Notes: generated from the sequence alone by a model not told the origin. Counted from the stretch's first letter, positions 41,029 to 50,535 are shown. The stretch is DNA of 64,000 bases from Bog-159 sp963843255 (GCA_963843255.1 CAWJJQ010000009.1:806001-870000); one strand, 5' to 3'. Translations and numbers: made by a program.

Positions 41029-41680
41029 CGCCGCCGCCCACCAGCTTGGCGCCCAGCGCCCCACCCGCCGTACACAGGAACGTGATCATGAGGAAGAAAA
41101 AGAGCAGCGCCACGATCACGAACATAATCATCCCGCTGGGGCTGTCAAGAATCTTGAGGGCCTCCTGCACGTTGGGGTCGCTGGCTGACATTTTGCGGAA
41201 CTGTTCCTGGTAAAGCGCCGCGATCTTGCCCCCACGAATTAGCGGCACTACGCTGGCAGTGAACACCACCGACGTAATGGTCGAGCCCAGCAGTCCCGTG
41301 ATCCATCCCATGCGCAGGCCGCTATCGACCGTCAGGAACTGGCCTGTGCGGCGACGATAGATGTAGACCGCCAGAAATCCGGTGGTCATCCACCAGATCA
41401 CCAGGCCGATCAGGCCCGCCGCCAAAACCGGCAGAGCGCTCAGCAGCGAAGCCAGGCTCGCCATAAGTAAACCGATACGCACGGCGGTGGAGTTATGGAA
41501 GTTGAGGCGCGGCGGAGGAAGAGCCGCTAGAGTGGGCGGCAGTACGATTTGCGGAACGACCGGTGACTGCTCCCGCGTCTCCTCCACCGGCAGAACTTCA
41601 TCGCGCTGCGGCTTGCCGCAGACGTAGCAGAAACGGGCGTTGGGCGGCAACTCGGTGCCGCAGGTGCAGAAATCAGGCAT
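40997..41680 (-). CDS. Zinc-ribbon membrane protein
   Basis: This 227-residue protein begins with a zinc ribbon (MPDFCTCGTELPPNARFCYV, then CGKP), a cytoplasmic tether, then hydrophobic helices at about 72-115 (GLLMASLASLLSALPVLAAG, LIGLVIWWMTTGFLAVYIY), 130-155 and 190-212 (GMIMFVIVALLFFFLMITFL). It has the look of acidobacterial zinc-ribbon integral proteins of unknown role. ATG 41680 is chosen because the zinc ribbon begins there. It is third in a minus-strand row with the two upstream membrane proteins and overlaps the end of the EamA gene. Confidence 0.7.
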   Translation of the reverse strand: MPDFCTCGTELPPNARFCYVCGKPQRDEVLPVEETREQSPVVPQIVLPPTLAALPPPRLNFHNSTAVRIGLLMASLASLLSALPVLAAGLIGLVIWWMTTGFLAVYIYRRRTGQFLTVDSGLRMGWITGLLGSTITSVVFTASVVPLIRGGKIAALYQEQFRKMSASDPNVQEALKILDSPSGMIMFVIVALLFFFLMITFLCTAGGALGAKLVGGGVTAPGPKGAP

Positions 41681-41704
41681 GATGGGGGAACCATCCCCCA
41701 CTCA

Positions 41705-42235
41705 TCAGTTTGACGCAGGCTCTCCTATCGAAGCAAGCGCGATACGGGTCTCGCCGTCTTCCTCGGTGATGACCACCAGCCTTTTGTAGCCTCGCCTGGT
41801 AAGCGACAGCTGCAATCCGCCGTTCTCATGCTGGCTGATCAGCCAGTGCGGCAGCTCGCTACGGTAAAAATCCGTGACCCGATCGACTGAATCCGGAGTG
41901 CGGTATTGGGCGGCCGAGATAGCAAAGGCCTTGTGTACGTCGCCGAAATCGAAATGAAAGCTGGCCAGCTTGCGGGAATCCTCGTCGCGCACCGCCCCGG
42001 GGTAGATGGGGACGCCCATGTGCTTCGGGTCCAGCGCGTGGCTGTCGCGCACCCGAACGCTGCCGAAGGGGGTTTCGAGCGTGCTGTCGCCATTGGAGTT
42101 CCTGGCGGAGACGCGCACGTGATCGGCGACGTACAAACCGGTGGATACGATGGCCACAATGGTCACCACACCCACAATGAACATCGTCAGCATGATACCG
42201 GCGATGGCGCCCCCGCGGCGATGGTTTCGAGGCAT
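41705..42235 (-). CDS. Membrane-anchored protein, unknown function
   Basis: This 176-residue protein has an N-terminal basic stretch and one transmembrane anchor (GIMLTMFIVGVVTIVAIVST at about 12-31), then a periplasmic domain. Residues about 75-165 alternate strands and helices (MGVPIYPGAVRDEDSRKLAS, RVTDFYRSELPHW, LVVITEEDGETRIALASI), typical of acidobacterial proteins annotated as hypothetical. ATG 42235 (MPRNHRRGG) gives a normal signal-anchor; the start at 42259 is less likely. Confidence 0.7.
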   Translation of the reverse strand: MPRNHRRGGAIAGIMLTMFIVGVVTIVAIVSTGLYVADHVRVSARNSNGDSTLETPFGSVRVRDSHALDPKHMGVPIYPGAVRDEDSRKLASFHFDFGDVHKAFAISAAQYRTPDSVDRVTDFYRSELPHWLISQHENGGLQLSLTRRGYKRLVVITEEDGETRIALASIGEPASN

Positions 42236-42286
42236 GCTTACTCTCCGTTCATGCAGCAATACGAACCAGGGCCGCGGAAAGTTCCC

Positions 42287-44146
42287 TTACTTGATCTCAA
42301 AACGGCCAAACGCCAGCCCGAGGTCCCGCTGGTCGGCACCCACGCGCACAGTCCGGCTCACCGCCACCATGATATGGATCTCAGTTGCGCTGGTTGACGG
42401 CGGCGCGAATGCGAAGCTCGTCTCCACGCCGGCCTGCGTGAACCGGACGGGAGCGAGGCGCGTACCGTCCACGGTCAGCGTCATCTCGAGAGGCCCGTTC
42501 TCGAGTTGCGCCGCCGGACAAACCGCCGTCACATACAGTTTCTGGCCGGGCGCCGCCGGCGCGCCCATACGCAAGCTGGCCGTCCGCGGCATCCAGCGAA
42601 GTCCCGATTCCCGGCTGTACCACTCGGGCCCCAGGAATTCCGCTGCCAGTGGATCCGCCACGTCGATGCGCAGCGGCGCGCTCCCCCCCGAAGACGGGCC
42701 GTCCGGGACGGCAAACTCGTGGGTGATGTTCTGGAGCGGTCCCGGCCCGGCACGGTACACCACGATCTCGTCCCGCGATAGCCCGCGGCGGGTTTCGTCG
42801 ATGGGGAAGACGTATTTAGAAACCCCTCCCCACTCCGGATGCGGCGCAATGCGGGCTTCTGCCCCAGGCGCCAGGTACACATCCGGAATCCGCAGGAAGA
42901 GGAACGGCCGCTGCGAAATGAGCTGGCTGAACATCGCGTCGTCCACCCCGTCGAGCAGGATCACTTTGCCCGGATGCAGGTCGTGCGCTCGCGCTACCCC
43001 CATCACCACCGTTTCCTGTGCCCGGCTGAAGCTGCGGTACCAATTGGCGCGCCGCCGCGCCGCCGGCAGCGACTGGACCAGAAACCCCGTCACCAGCACC
43101 ACGCCGGTGGCCCGCCAGAGCCCGCGCTCTCGCCAGGCGCAGGCGAGCGCGTAAGCCGCCAGCATCGCCATGCACATAGCCGGCAGCGTCAGATAGTAAT
43201 CCATGATGTGGTCGCGCAACCCGATCACCGGGAGCAGTGTGATGAGATACCAGCCCAGCAAAACCAGCGCCAGCCATTGCCTGCGCGTAGCCTGATAAAT
43301 CGTAAACACCAGCAGGCCGGCGGTGCAGACCGCCATCACCACCGGGCTGAAGACCCGCGAAAAATGCGAGAGGTAGCGCAGATCGATGGGCTCAAACGTC
43401 CCCTGCCAGTATGTCCAGAAAGTGGCGGGGATGGCGCCATCGATGTGAATCATATACGCCGCGGCGTGGTTAGGCGCTAGCACTAGGTGCACAATCGTAT
43501 AAGCGGCCGACGCGGCGAAAAACGGCAGCGTGCTGCGAAAATACCGGCGCTCGCAGCCAAGCGCATATCCGGCGGCCAGCAGCGGGAAGAGAGCGTTGGC
43601 TTCCATCGCCAGAAAGCCCGCCAGGAACACCACCCACGTCCAGACGTAATACCGCCGCGCGCCGGTGGCCGTGTATCGCAGGAAGAAATGCAGGGCCAGC
43701 AGCAGGAAGAATGCGCAAAGAACCAGGTTATACGCCGACATCCAGGATATCGCCGTGGACAGCTTGCTGTTCGCCACCCAAAGGATAGCGGCCCAGAAGC
43801 CAGCCGCGCGCCGGCCCGTGACGCGCGTGGTGATCGATGCCAGAAGCGCCAGGTTGGCGAACTGGGTCAGGAAGACCCAGATGTGGTACGGCAGGGCATC
43901 GGAGCCGAACAGGGCGCCGAATGCCAGGAAGAATCCGCGCTCGCTCAACGGGCGCCAGCTACCCTGCGCCGCATTCGGTTGGAAAAGCGTCCGCAGCAGC
44001 CCGTCCCAGCCGTGCACCTGGTTCGGCAGGTTCAACCAGACAAAATCGTCCTGCTGGAACCATGCCATCAGTCCAGGCCCGTAGACGGCCAGGCAGAAGA
44101 TGCAGGGCACCGTCCACCAGGCCGCCGCCAGCAGTTTCGATCTCAA
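42287..44146 (-). CDS. GT-C type membrane glycosyltransferase-like protein
   Basis: This 619-residue protein has about ten transmembrane helices over residues 1-380 and a periplasmic beta-rich domain at 400-619. Its first loop has WFQQDDFVWLNLP, the acidic pair typical of GT-C fold glycosyl- or mannosyltransferases (for example GT39 or GT83). These use polyprenyl-phosphate sugars to modify proteins or lipids at the outer face of the inner membrane. The C-terminal domain (LPVRAA-type strands, RIDVADPLAAEFLGPEWYSR) may bind the acceptor. There is no neighbour that names the substrate. Confidence 0.72.
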   Translation of the reverse strand: MRSKLLAAAWWTVPCIFCLAVYGPGLMAWFQQDDFVWLNLPNQVHGWDGLLRTLFQPNAAQGSWRPLSERGFFLAFGALFGSDALPYHIWVFLTQFANLALLASITTRVTGRRAAGFWAAILWVANSKLSTAISWMSAYNLVLCAFFLLLALHFFLRYTATGARRYYVWTWVVFLAGFLAMEANALFPLLAAGYALGCERRYFRSTLPFFAASAAYTIVHLVLAPNHAAAYMIHIDGAIPATFWTYWQGTFEPIDLRYLSHFSRVFSPVVMAVCTAGLLVFTIYQATRRQWLALVLLGWYLITLLPVIGLRDHIMDYYLTLPAMCMAMLAAYALACAWRERGLWRATGVVLVTGFLVQSLPAARRRANWYRSFSRAQETVVMGVARAHDLHPGKVILLDGVDDAMFSQLISQRPFLFLRIPDVYLAPGAEARIAPHPEWGGVSKYVFPIDETRRGLSRDEIVVYRAGPGPLQNITHEFAVPDGPSSGGSAPLRIDVADPLAAEFLGPEWYSRESGLRWMPRTASLRMGAPAAPGQKLYVTAVCPAAQLENGPLEMTLTVDGTRLAPVRFTQAGVETSFAFAPPSTSATEIHIMVAVSRTVRVGADQRDLGLAFGRFEIK

Positions 44147-44180
44147 CGGAAACGATTATGCTATACGCCAGCCCGGCATT

Positions 44181-45947
44181 TCAATTTCGTCTTGCCGCTA
44201 AAGGCCTGCCGAACGGCAGATGGATGCGCAGCACCCGCTCGCGATGGCGCTCCTCCTCCATATTGCGCGTGCGTGCGCGCAGCAGGTCGCTCAACGCTAC
44301 CATCCCGGATAGCTTGCCCTCCATGTCGACCACCGGAAACCGCGTCAGTCCGGACTCTGACATCCGCTGCACTACGATGCGCAACGGCTCGTCCAGATAC
44401 GCAACTACGGGCTCCCGGCGCACCGGTTCGGTCCCCCCCGCGGCCAGCCGTTCCAGGTCTCCGCGCGTGAGTACGCCCACCACGCGGCGGTCGGCATCGA
44501 CGATGGGATACAGGTGCTGCCCTTTGCGCATGATGTGATCGGTATGGAGGGTTTGCGCCAGCACCCCGGGCTCCGTGCCCGCCGGAATCGCGGCTACATT
44601 CGTACGCATCACCTCCCGCACGAACAGGATCTCCAGCGGATCCACGGCGTATTCGCGGCTCAGATGATAACCCCGGCGCGCGACTTTCTCGGTGAGGATC
44701 GACCGGCGCAGCATTAACACCGTCGACAGGTGCGCTATGGTAACCGCCAGCAATAGCGGCAGCAGCATGTTCACATCGTGGGTCAACTCCAGCATGAAGA
44801 TGACGCCCGTAAACGGCGAGCGCATGGTGCCGCCCAGAATCGCGCCCATGCTCACCAGCGGCCAGAATCCCGCGCCTTCATGCGGCAGGAACATGGCTTC
44901 GATGCCGCCCAGTGCGCCGCCCATCATCAACAGCGGCGCCAGCACGCCGCCCGAAGTCCCCGAGCCCAGCGATACCGCCCAGATCACGGATTTCACCAGC
45001 AGAATCCCCACAATCATGTGGCGCGGCACGTCGCCCTGTAGCAGCGCGCCGATGGTCTCGTAGCCCACGCCCAGCGCCTGCGGGAAGATGAGCCCGCCCA
45101 GACCGATGACCAGCCCGCCGATTGCCGGCCACCACATCCAGTGAATGGGCAGCATCTGGAACAAGTCTTCCGAAGCGTACACCGCGAGGGTCAGGAGCGC
45201 CGACAACAGTCCGGCCAGCACGCCCGCCAGCACGCACGCGAACAATCCCTGCGGACCGATAAAGACCGGATGCGGCGTCACCGGGAACAACGGACCGAGA
45301 CCGATGATGTATCGCCGCGCCGCCGCGGCCGTCACGCTGGCCAGAGCCACCGGCACCAGGCTGCGCGGCTTCCACTCAAACAGCAACAATTCCACGGCCA
45401 GCAGAACCGCCGCTACCGGCGCGGCAAAAGTGGCCGCCATGCCGCCCGCAGCACCGGCTACCAGTAGCGTCTTGCGTTCGTTGGCGGTGAGCTTGAACAG
45501 TTGCGCGATCATCGATCCGAACGCGCCGCCCGTCATGATGATTGGGCCTTCGGCGCCGAACGGGCCGCCCGTTCCGATCGAGATTGCCGAAGAGATCGGC
45601 TTTAACAACGCCACCTTGGGCTCGACCCGGCTGCCATTGATCAGGATGGCTTCGATGGCCTCCGGTATTCCGTGGCCGCGAATCCGCTCCGAGCCATAGC
45701 GCGCCATGAAGCCGATGATAAGAGCGCCCGCCACCGGCACCAGAACCACCATCCAGCCCAGATGGTTTCCCGCGGGGGACACCAACGCCGCGCTCCACCG
45801 TCCGAAGAAGAACAGGTTCGTGAACAGTCCGATCAGCTTCAACAGTCCCAAAGCTACGAATGCACTGACCAAACCAATGAAGATGGCCAGCCCGGAAATG
45901 GTAAGGACCCGCGGTGTGCAGGTGAAATCGCCTAACTTGTTTTGCAT
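44181..45947 (-). CDS. ClC family chloride channel/antiporter with CBS pair
   Basis: This 588-residue protein has the ClC fold with selectivity motifs GSERIRGHGIPEAIEAIL, GTGGPFGAEGPIIMTGGAFG (the GxFxP-equivalent and gating Glu), and SGTSGGVLAPLLMMGGALGG. The C-terminus (about 430-570) carries two CBS domains (VREVMRTNVAAIPAGTEPGV and LTRFPVVDMEGKLSGMVALS). ClC proteins move chloride in exchange for protons or passively, often for acid resistance. Its start overlaps the marR gene by sixteen bases, so both are on one transcript with the regulator first. Confidence 0.93.
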   Translation of the reverse strand: MQNKLGDFTCTPRVLTISGLAIFIGLVSAFVALGLLKLIGLFTNLFFFGRWSAALVSPAGNHLGWMVVLVPVAGALIIGFMARYGSERIRGHGIPEAIEAILINGSRVEPKVALLKPISSAISIGTGGPFGAEGPIIMTGGAFGSMIAQLFKLTANERKTLLVAGAAGGMAATFAAPVAAVLLAVELLLFEWKPRSLVPVALASVTAAAARRYIIGLGPLFPVTPHPVFIGPQGLFACVLAGVLAGLLSALLTLAVYASEDLFQMLPIHWMWWPAIGGLVIGLGGLIFPQALGVGYETIGALLQGDVPRHMIVGILLVKSVIWAVSLGSGTSGGVLAPLLMMGGALGGIEAMFLPHEGAGFWPLVSMGAILGGTMRSPFTGVIFMLELTHDVNMLLPLLLAVTIAHLSTVLMLRRSILTEKVARRGYHLSREYAVDPLEILFVREVMRTNVAAIPAGTEPGVLAQTLHTDHIMRKGQHLYPIVDADRRVVGVLTRGDLERLAAGGTEPVRREPVVAYLDEPLRIVVQRMSESGLTRFPVVDMEGKLSGMVALSDLLRARTRNMEEERHRERVLRIHLPFGRPLAARRN

Positions 45948-46369
45948 GTGTTCTGCCTGGAGGGTGCCGGCGAGCGGCTCGTCACGATGGCTTGCAGGGC
46001 CGCGGCCAGTTCACTTCCCGCGGCCCCCAGTTCGGCACGATGCTCCAGCGACAGCTTGCCGAGCACCGATTCGCCCTTATCGGTCAATTCGACCGAAACC
46101 TGCCGCCGATCGTCCGCCACCCGGCTCCGCCGCACCAATCCGCCTGCGGCCAGCCGGTCGACCAAGCCCACCGCGCTATGATGCTGCAACTGCAGGCGCT
46201 CCGCCAGTTCGCCCACGGTGGGGGGTGCGCCAGCTGCCTTCACGGCCAGCATCAATTGGTGTTGCGCCGGCTCAAGCCCTGCCTGCCGCGCGGCTTGTTC
46301 GCTGAAACGCAGAAAACGCCGGATCAGATATCGAAATTCGGCCAGTGCCTGGTAATCGGCCGCCGTCAA
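45932..46369 (-). CDS. MarR family transcriptional regulator
   Basis: This 145-residue protein has the MarR winged helix: GLEPAQHQLMLAVKAAGAPP, TVGELAERLQLQHHSAVGLV, and the wing RSRVADDRRQVSVELTDKG. It precedes and overlaps the ClC gene, so it probably controls it and itself. The frame starts at TTG 46369, but the Shine-Dalgarno GGAGGA is too close. A CTG at 46378, seven bases after AGGAGGGG, is an alternative start. A perfect palindrome at 46399-46415 lies just upstream. Confidence 0.88.
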   Translation of the reverse strand: MTAADYQALAEFRYLIRRFLRFSEQAARQAGLEPAQHQLMLAVKAAGAPPTVGELAERLQLQHHSAVGLVDRLAAGGLVRRSRVADDRRQVSVELTDKGESVLGKLSLEHRAELGAAGSELAAALQAIVTSRSPAPSRQNTCKTS

Positions 46370-46398
46370 CTCCTCCAGTGGAAAGCCCCTCCTGACTT

Positions 46399-46415
46399 AT
46401 ATCGTAACACGATAT
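46399..46415 (-). promoter_or_regulatory. Perfect palindrome, likely MarR operator
   Basis: ATATCGT at 46399-46405 and ACGATAT at 46409-46415 are exact inverted repeats around AAC, 30 bases upstream of the marR start. A 15-18-bp palindrome overlapping the promoter is the standard site for MarR autorepression. The right half, read on the minus strand, includes GATATAAG, which may be part of the -10 element. Confidence 0.6.
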
Positions 46416-46473
46416 GTCGATTCGGGACGCCTCTGCTGAGGACTTTTAGCCGTTCGCTGCTTCGGTACGGCCG

Positions 46474-48966
46474 CTAGTCCATGGGCCCCATCAAGGGGCA
46501 AGTATCGATCCAGACATCGAACGCGTCCAGGGATACGCTTTGACCGGATTGCGGCAGGGCGGTAATAGTGAAAGTATGCGAGCCGCAGGAGATTCCGTGC
46601 TGCTCCCAAACGTTCTGCTGATACTGGTCAAGCGGCGCGTTAAGGTTGACGGTGCCCTCGGCCACGCCATCGAGTTGGATCGCGGCGCTCCCCTGCAGCG
46701 GGCCAGTCCGGCTGATCCAGCGAATGCCAGACCCGGTGAAGCTCAGCACCGCTACATCGCCCGATTCACTGGTCGCCATGTACGAGTTGGTGCTGGCCAC
46801 GGTCGATGGGGTTACCGCCGCCCAGTTCCCCTGGTATGTAACGCTGGGCGGCTCCTGCCCTATACTCGCGATATTGCGCGAGTCTTCGTTCCGGGCAGGC
46901 GTCACTACATAGGTCCACGTGGCGCCGCCGCTGGTAGACATAAAAAGCCCGTGATAGCCGGCCGCGAACAAAGTACGATCCTTGGCAAAGTTAGGCGAGA
47001 GACCGATGGCGGTGACAAAGTTATCGGTGAACGCCGTAACTTGTCCCTGCTTAGCGCCGCCATTGATAAACTTGACCAACCCTTTCTGAAAGGTACCGAC
47101 GAAAAAGCTCTGATCCACCGTGTAATTAGGTGATAACTCCAAAGCGACAGCTCTTAGCGTCCCGGTTTGCGGAAGCAGAGACCAGGTGGTCCCGCCATCC
47201 GTGGATTTCAGAATCTGACCGCTGATCCCCGCGACAAAAACGGTTTGGTCGGCAGCGTATCCCGGAGAGATTTTGACTATGTCCAGCGCGAGCGAGGAGC
47301 TGGGCACGGCAATGGCGGTCCAAGTCATGCCGCCATCGGTGGACTTGTAAAGACCGGTATTGGGACTGGCGGCAAATGCCGTGCGATCCGTGGCAAACGC
47401 CGGCGAGATGGCGATCGCGTTTACGCTGGTGACCCCGCTCAAACTCGTCTGCTGCCAGGTGTTTCCGCCGTCCGTGGAAAGGTATACGCCCTCCGTGGTG
47501 CTGGTTTGAGGGTGCATGCCGCCCGGCAAAGAGAAGGCCGGCGCCTCATGCGGCAGCGTCCCGACCATCACTGTGGAATCCTGCGCAAAGTTCGGCGACA
47601 CGGCCACTGCCCTCGGATAGACAGACTTTCCGAGGACCTGTATTAGTTGCCAGGTCTTGCCCCGGTTGGAGCTTTTCTGTAGGCCATTCTGGCTGGTGCT
47701 GAATGCGATGCCATCCACTGCGAAATTTGGAGAGAAAGCGGAGGCGTCCGCATAGGCAAGCTGCATCCCGTTATTCCGGAACGACCACGTGGCCCCCCCG
47801 TCGCTCGACCATAAGTTGCCGCCGCCATATGCAGTCTCGAACATTACGTGATCGTGTATGAAGTTAGGCGAGAGGTTAATATACGCAATCATCCGGGTGG
47901 GAATCATGTCGGTATATTGCCAGGACGTCCCCAGATTGGCCGAACTCCACAACCCTTCAAACATTGCCAGGAACAAGGTCATACCGCTAGCCGTGTTGAC
48001 GGGCGCGATCGCCTGGTAATGAGTGAGTGTAAGATTCGAGAGGACCCGAACTACGTTGGCGTTCGGCGTCCAGGATGCACCCAGGCTGCTCGAATGGTAG
48101 ACACCCGCCACGGCGGTAGTAATCCAACATGTGGAATCCTGTGTGTAATTGGGGGAAAGTGCCAGCGAAGTGACATTTAAGTCTGCGATGCCGGTATTAA
48201 CCTCCGACCAGGACGCCCCGCTGTTAGTCGATAGGATCACGCCGGAACCATAAGTGCTGGCGAACGCAGTCTGATCGCTGGCGAAGTTCGGAGAGAAGAC
48301 CAGCGCTGTGACGGAAGAGAGCGTCAAGCCGGTGGTTACCTGAACCCAACTGGCGCCCTGGTTGGTGGACCTGAAAATGCCGTCCGCCGCCGCGCCCAGC
48401 AGAACAGTGTTGTCGGCAGCGTAATTCGGAGACACTGCAATTGCGGTTAGACCGGATTTCAAAGGCGATGGCGCGGGTAGGGTAGTCCACGTCTGGCCCC
48501 GGTTCGTCGACATCATGACGGCATTCTGGACCGTGACTACGAACAGCGTGTTATCAGTCGCGAAGTTCGGAGATAGACCCACACTCTGAACGCCCGGCTT
48601 TATAAGCAGAGTCCAGGAGGTTCCCTGGTTGGTGCTCGCCGACAGTCCTCCCTTGCCTGCAATAAAGATCGTCTGGTCTTGTGCATAAGCGGGAGAGAAA
48701 GCAATCGCCAGTATCTTGTTGTTATTCGGAAGCCCCGGGAGCGCCGACCAGTTGACGCCTCCGTCGGTCGATCTGAGAAGAAGATAGACGTTCAACTTGA
48801 ACGAGAGAGCGTCCGTCGATGCCAGTACGGTTTGATCTTGCGCAAAGTCAGGCGACACCGCTACCGCGGTGATGGGGTCATGTGGGTTGTGGGCCATCAG
48901 GGGCAGCGTTACCGCGACCAAACCAATCAGTAGTCCAATGATCAGGCGATTGCGTTGTCGATTCAT
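46474..48966 (-). CDS. Large secreted BNR/sortilin-type repeat protein
   Basis: This 830-residue protein has a signal-anchor (LIIGLLIGLVAVTLPLMAHN) and about fourteen repeats of a blade-like unit: an AVSPNFAxDxT strand, then a VxxGT strand, then STNxGxSW. This is the BNR (sialidase-like Asp-box) beta-propeller pattern, also seen in sortilin/VPS10 and photosystem-assembly YCF48. The last 150 residues form a jelly-roll-like ending (VALSFTGSGIRWISRTGPLQ, FTITALPQSGQSVSLDAFDV). No catalytic residues are visible. The role may be binding or adhesion; it lacks an obvious sorting signal. Confidence 0.82.
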   Translation of the reverse strand: MNRQRNRLIIGLLIGLVAVTLPLMAHNPHDPITAVAVSPDFAQDQTVLASTDALSFKLNVYLLLRSTDGGVNWSALPGLPNNNKILAIAFSPAYAQDQTIFIAGKGGLSASTNQGTSWTLLIKPGVQSVGLSPNFATDNTLFVVTVQNAVMMSTNRGQTWTTLPAPSPLKSGLTAIAVSPNYAADNTVLLGAAADGIFRSTNQGASWVQVTTGLTLSSVTALVFSPNFASDQTAFASTYGSGVILSTNSGASWSEVNTGIADLNVTSLALSPNYTQDSTCWITTAVAGVYHSSSLGASWTPNANVVRVLSNLTLTHYQAIAPVNTASGMTLFLAMFEGLWSSANLGTSWQYTDMIPTRMIAYINLSPNFIHDHVMFETAYGGGNLWSSDGGATWSFRNNGMQLAYADASAFSPNFAVDGIAFSTSQNGLQKSSNRGKTWQLIQVLGKSVYPRAVAVSPNFAQDSTVMVGTLPHEAPAFSLPGGMHPQTSTTEGVYLSTDGGNTWQQTSLSGVTSVNAIAISPAFATDRTAFAASPNTGLYKSTDGGMTWTAIAVPSSSLALDIVKISPGYAADQTVFVAGISGQILKSTDGGTTWSLLPQTGTLRAVALELSPNYTVDQSFFVGTFQKGLVKFINGGAKQGQVTAFTDNFVTAIGLSPNFAKDRTLFAAGYHGLFMSTSGGATWTYVVTPARNEDSRNIASIGQEPPSVTYQGNWAAVTPSTVASTNSYMATSESGDVAVLSFTGSGIRWISRTGPLQGSAAIQLDGVAEGTVNLNAPLDQYQQNVWEQHGISCGSHTFTITALPQSGQSVSLDAFDVWIDTCPLMGPMD

Positions 48967-49072
48967 AGGCGGCGGGGGGACACGAATGCGAAGTTTTAAA
49001 CAGTATACATGCGAGAGGTCTTCTGCGGCGCTTCTGAAAGTACTGCGGGTACTTCCGTCCGGCCAAGCCGCT

Positions 49073-49546
49073 CTACGCGAGCGCGATCCGGGGTTCCACC
49101 AGGACGGGAAAATTCACAGAGCGGGCGATGAAGCATTTAGCATGCGCCGCGGCATGCAATTCGCGCGCGTGGGCGGTGTCGCACCCAGGCGCCAGCGCCA
49201 CTTGTGGATGCAAGGTAACGGACACAAAGCGTCCGCCGCCGTCCACCGCCTCCTCCATCAGACCCTCTGCATGGTCGGAATATTCAACCACTACTATACC
49301 TGCGTCGGCGCACAGGTGCAGATACCAGAGCTTATGGCAGGCGGCCAGCGATGCCACCAGCAATTCCTCTGGATTCCATCGCTCCCGATCGCCGCGGAAT
49401 GCCGGGTCGGATGATCCGGGTATGGGCGGCTTTCTGGACCCGGAGACAATCTCGTGACGCCGCTCGTAGCTTCGATAATTGGAGGTCCCACTCCCCGTGT
49501 TGCCGGTCCAGTTGACCGTAACGGAGTACCGGTGCGTTTTTGGCAT
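49073..49546 (-). CDS. OsmC family peroxiredoxin
   Basis: This protein of about 157 residues has the OsmC/Ohr fold with the two redox cysteines: LVASLAACHKLWYLHLCADA and HAHAKCFIARSVNFP. It probably reduces organic hydroperoxides with a thiol co-substrate. ATG 49546 (MPKTHRYSVTVNWTGNTGSG) is chosen because the family begins here; ATG 49561 is the alternative. It is divergent from the pfkB gene. Confidence 0.9.
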   Translation of the reverse strand: MPKTHRYSVTVNWTGNTGSGTSNYRSYERRHEIVSGSRKPPIPGSSDPAFRGDRERWNPEELLVASLAACHKLWYLHLCADAGIVVVEYSDHAEGLMEEAVDGGGRFVSVTLHPQVALAPGCDTAHARELHAAAHAKCFIARSVNFPVLVEPRIALA

Positions 49547-49598
49547 CCTCGTTTTTTCCACGATAGCTGAAATTCGCCCGCACCGCTACAATGGTTCT

Positions 49599-50528
49599 TT
49601 GATTGTTACTCTCACCGTAAATCCCGCGCTTGACCGCACCATTTCCGTGGACCGCTTGGCTTTTGAAGATCGCGCCTACATCGAGTCGAGGCACGACTCG
49701 CCCGGTGGGCGCGGCATCAACGCCGCATGTGTGATCCACGCGTTTGGCGGAAAGACGCTCGCGATTTTCCCGAGCGGCGGCAAGAGTGGCAAGTGCTTCG
49801 AAGAGTTGCTGGGCGCCTATGGCTATCCGGCGGTGGCTGTGCCGATTCGTCACGATATCCGAGCCAACCTGACCATCACCGATAAGCAGGGCTTGACCAT
49901 CAGCTTGAATGAGCGCGGCCCGCAACTGGAGAAAGCGGACGTCGAGCGGGTGGAAAAGGCCGTACAAAAGCACCTCGAAGGGGCCACCTGGCTGCTGCTT
50001 AGCGGCAGTCTGCCGCCCGGTGTGCCGGCCGATTTTTATGCTCGCCTCATCGGCTTGGCGCAGCGCAAGAAGGTAAAGACACTGCTGGACACCGACGGTG
50101 ATTCGCTCCGCGAAGGCGTGGAGGCTTCGCCCACAGTAGTCTCCCCGAACCAGCACGAAGCCGAGCGCCTGCTAAACCGCGCGCTGGTTACGCGCAATCA
50201 CTTCCTGGACGCGGCCGCCCGCATACGCGCCATGGGACCCGAAACCGTGGTGCTTTCGCTGGGCAGTCGCGGCGCGGTAGGCGCCATTGCCGGAGCCCTC
50301 ATCGAAGCCATACCTCCGCGCGTGGAAGTGCTTAGCCCCATTGGCGCCGGCGACGCGCTCGCCGCGGCATTCGCCTGGTCCATGGATCGCGGCGGCGATT
50401 TCACGGATGCGCTCCGCTGGGGCGTGGCCACCGGCACGGCGTCGGCCACCCTGCCCGGCCTGCGTACAGCATCGCTCGATCAGGCCAAAGAGGTCTACCG
50501 GCAGGTGGAAGTGCGCCGGATCGAATAG
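49599..50528 (+). CDS. PfkB family sugar kinase, 1-phosphofructokinase type
   Basis: This protein of about 309 residues has the ribokinase fold: IVTLTVNPALDRTISVDRLA, the substrate motif DSPGGRGINAACVIHAFGGK, GATWLLLSGSLPPGVPADFY, VVSPNQHEAERLL, and the catalytic SPIGAGDALAAAFAW with the anion-hole GAGD. It phosphorylates fructose 1-phosphate or tagatose 6-phosphate. No ATG fits; TTG 49599 (MIVTLTVNPALDRT) matches the family start. The stop is followed after seven bases by the GTG of murJ. Confidence 0.88.
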   Translation: MIVTLTVNPALDRTISVDRLAFEDRAYIESRHDSPGGRGINAACVIHAFGGKTLAIFPSGGKSGKCFEELLGAYGYPAVAVPIRHDIRANLTITDKQGLTISLNERGPQLEKADVERVEKAVQKHLEGATWLLLSGSLPPGVPADFYARLIGLAQRKKVKTLLDTDGDSLREGVEASPTVVSPNQHEAERLLNRALVTRNHFLDAAARIRAMGPETVVLSLGSRGAVGAIAGALIEAIPPRVEVLSPIGAGDALAAAFAWSMDRGGDFTDALRWGVATGTASATLPGLRTASLDQAKEVYRQVEVRRIE

Positions 50529-50535
50529 GAGCGCG

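Noticed and set aside
43487..44470. Plus-strand open frame of about 330 codons
   Set aside because: Antisense to the GT-C membrane protein and ClC genes; very rich in Arg/Gln, consistent with a shadow of hydrophobic codons.
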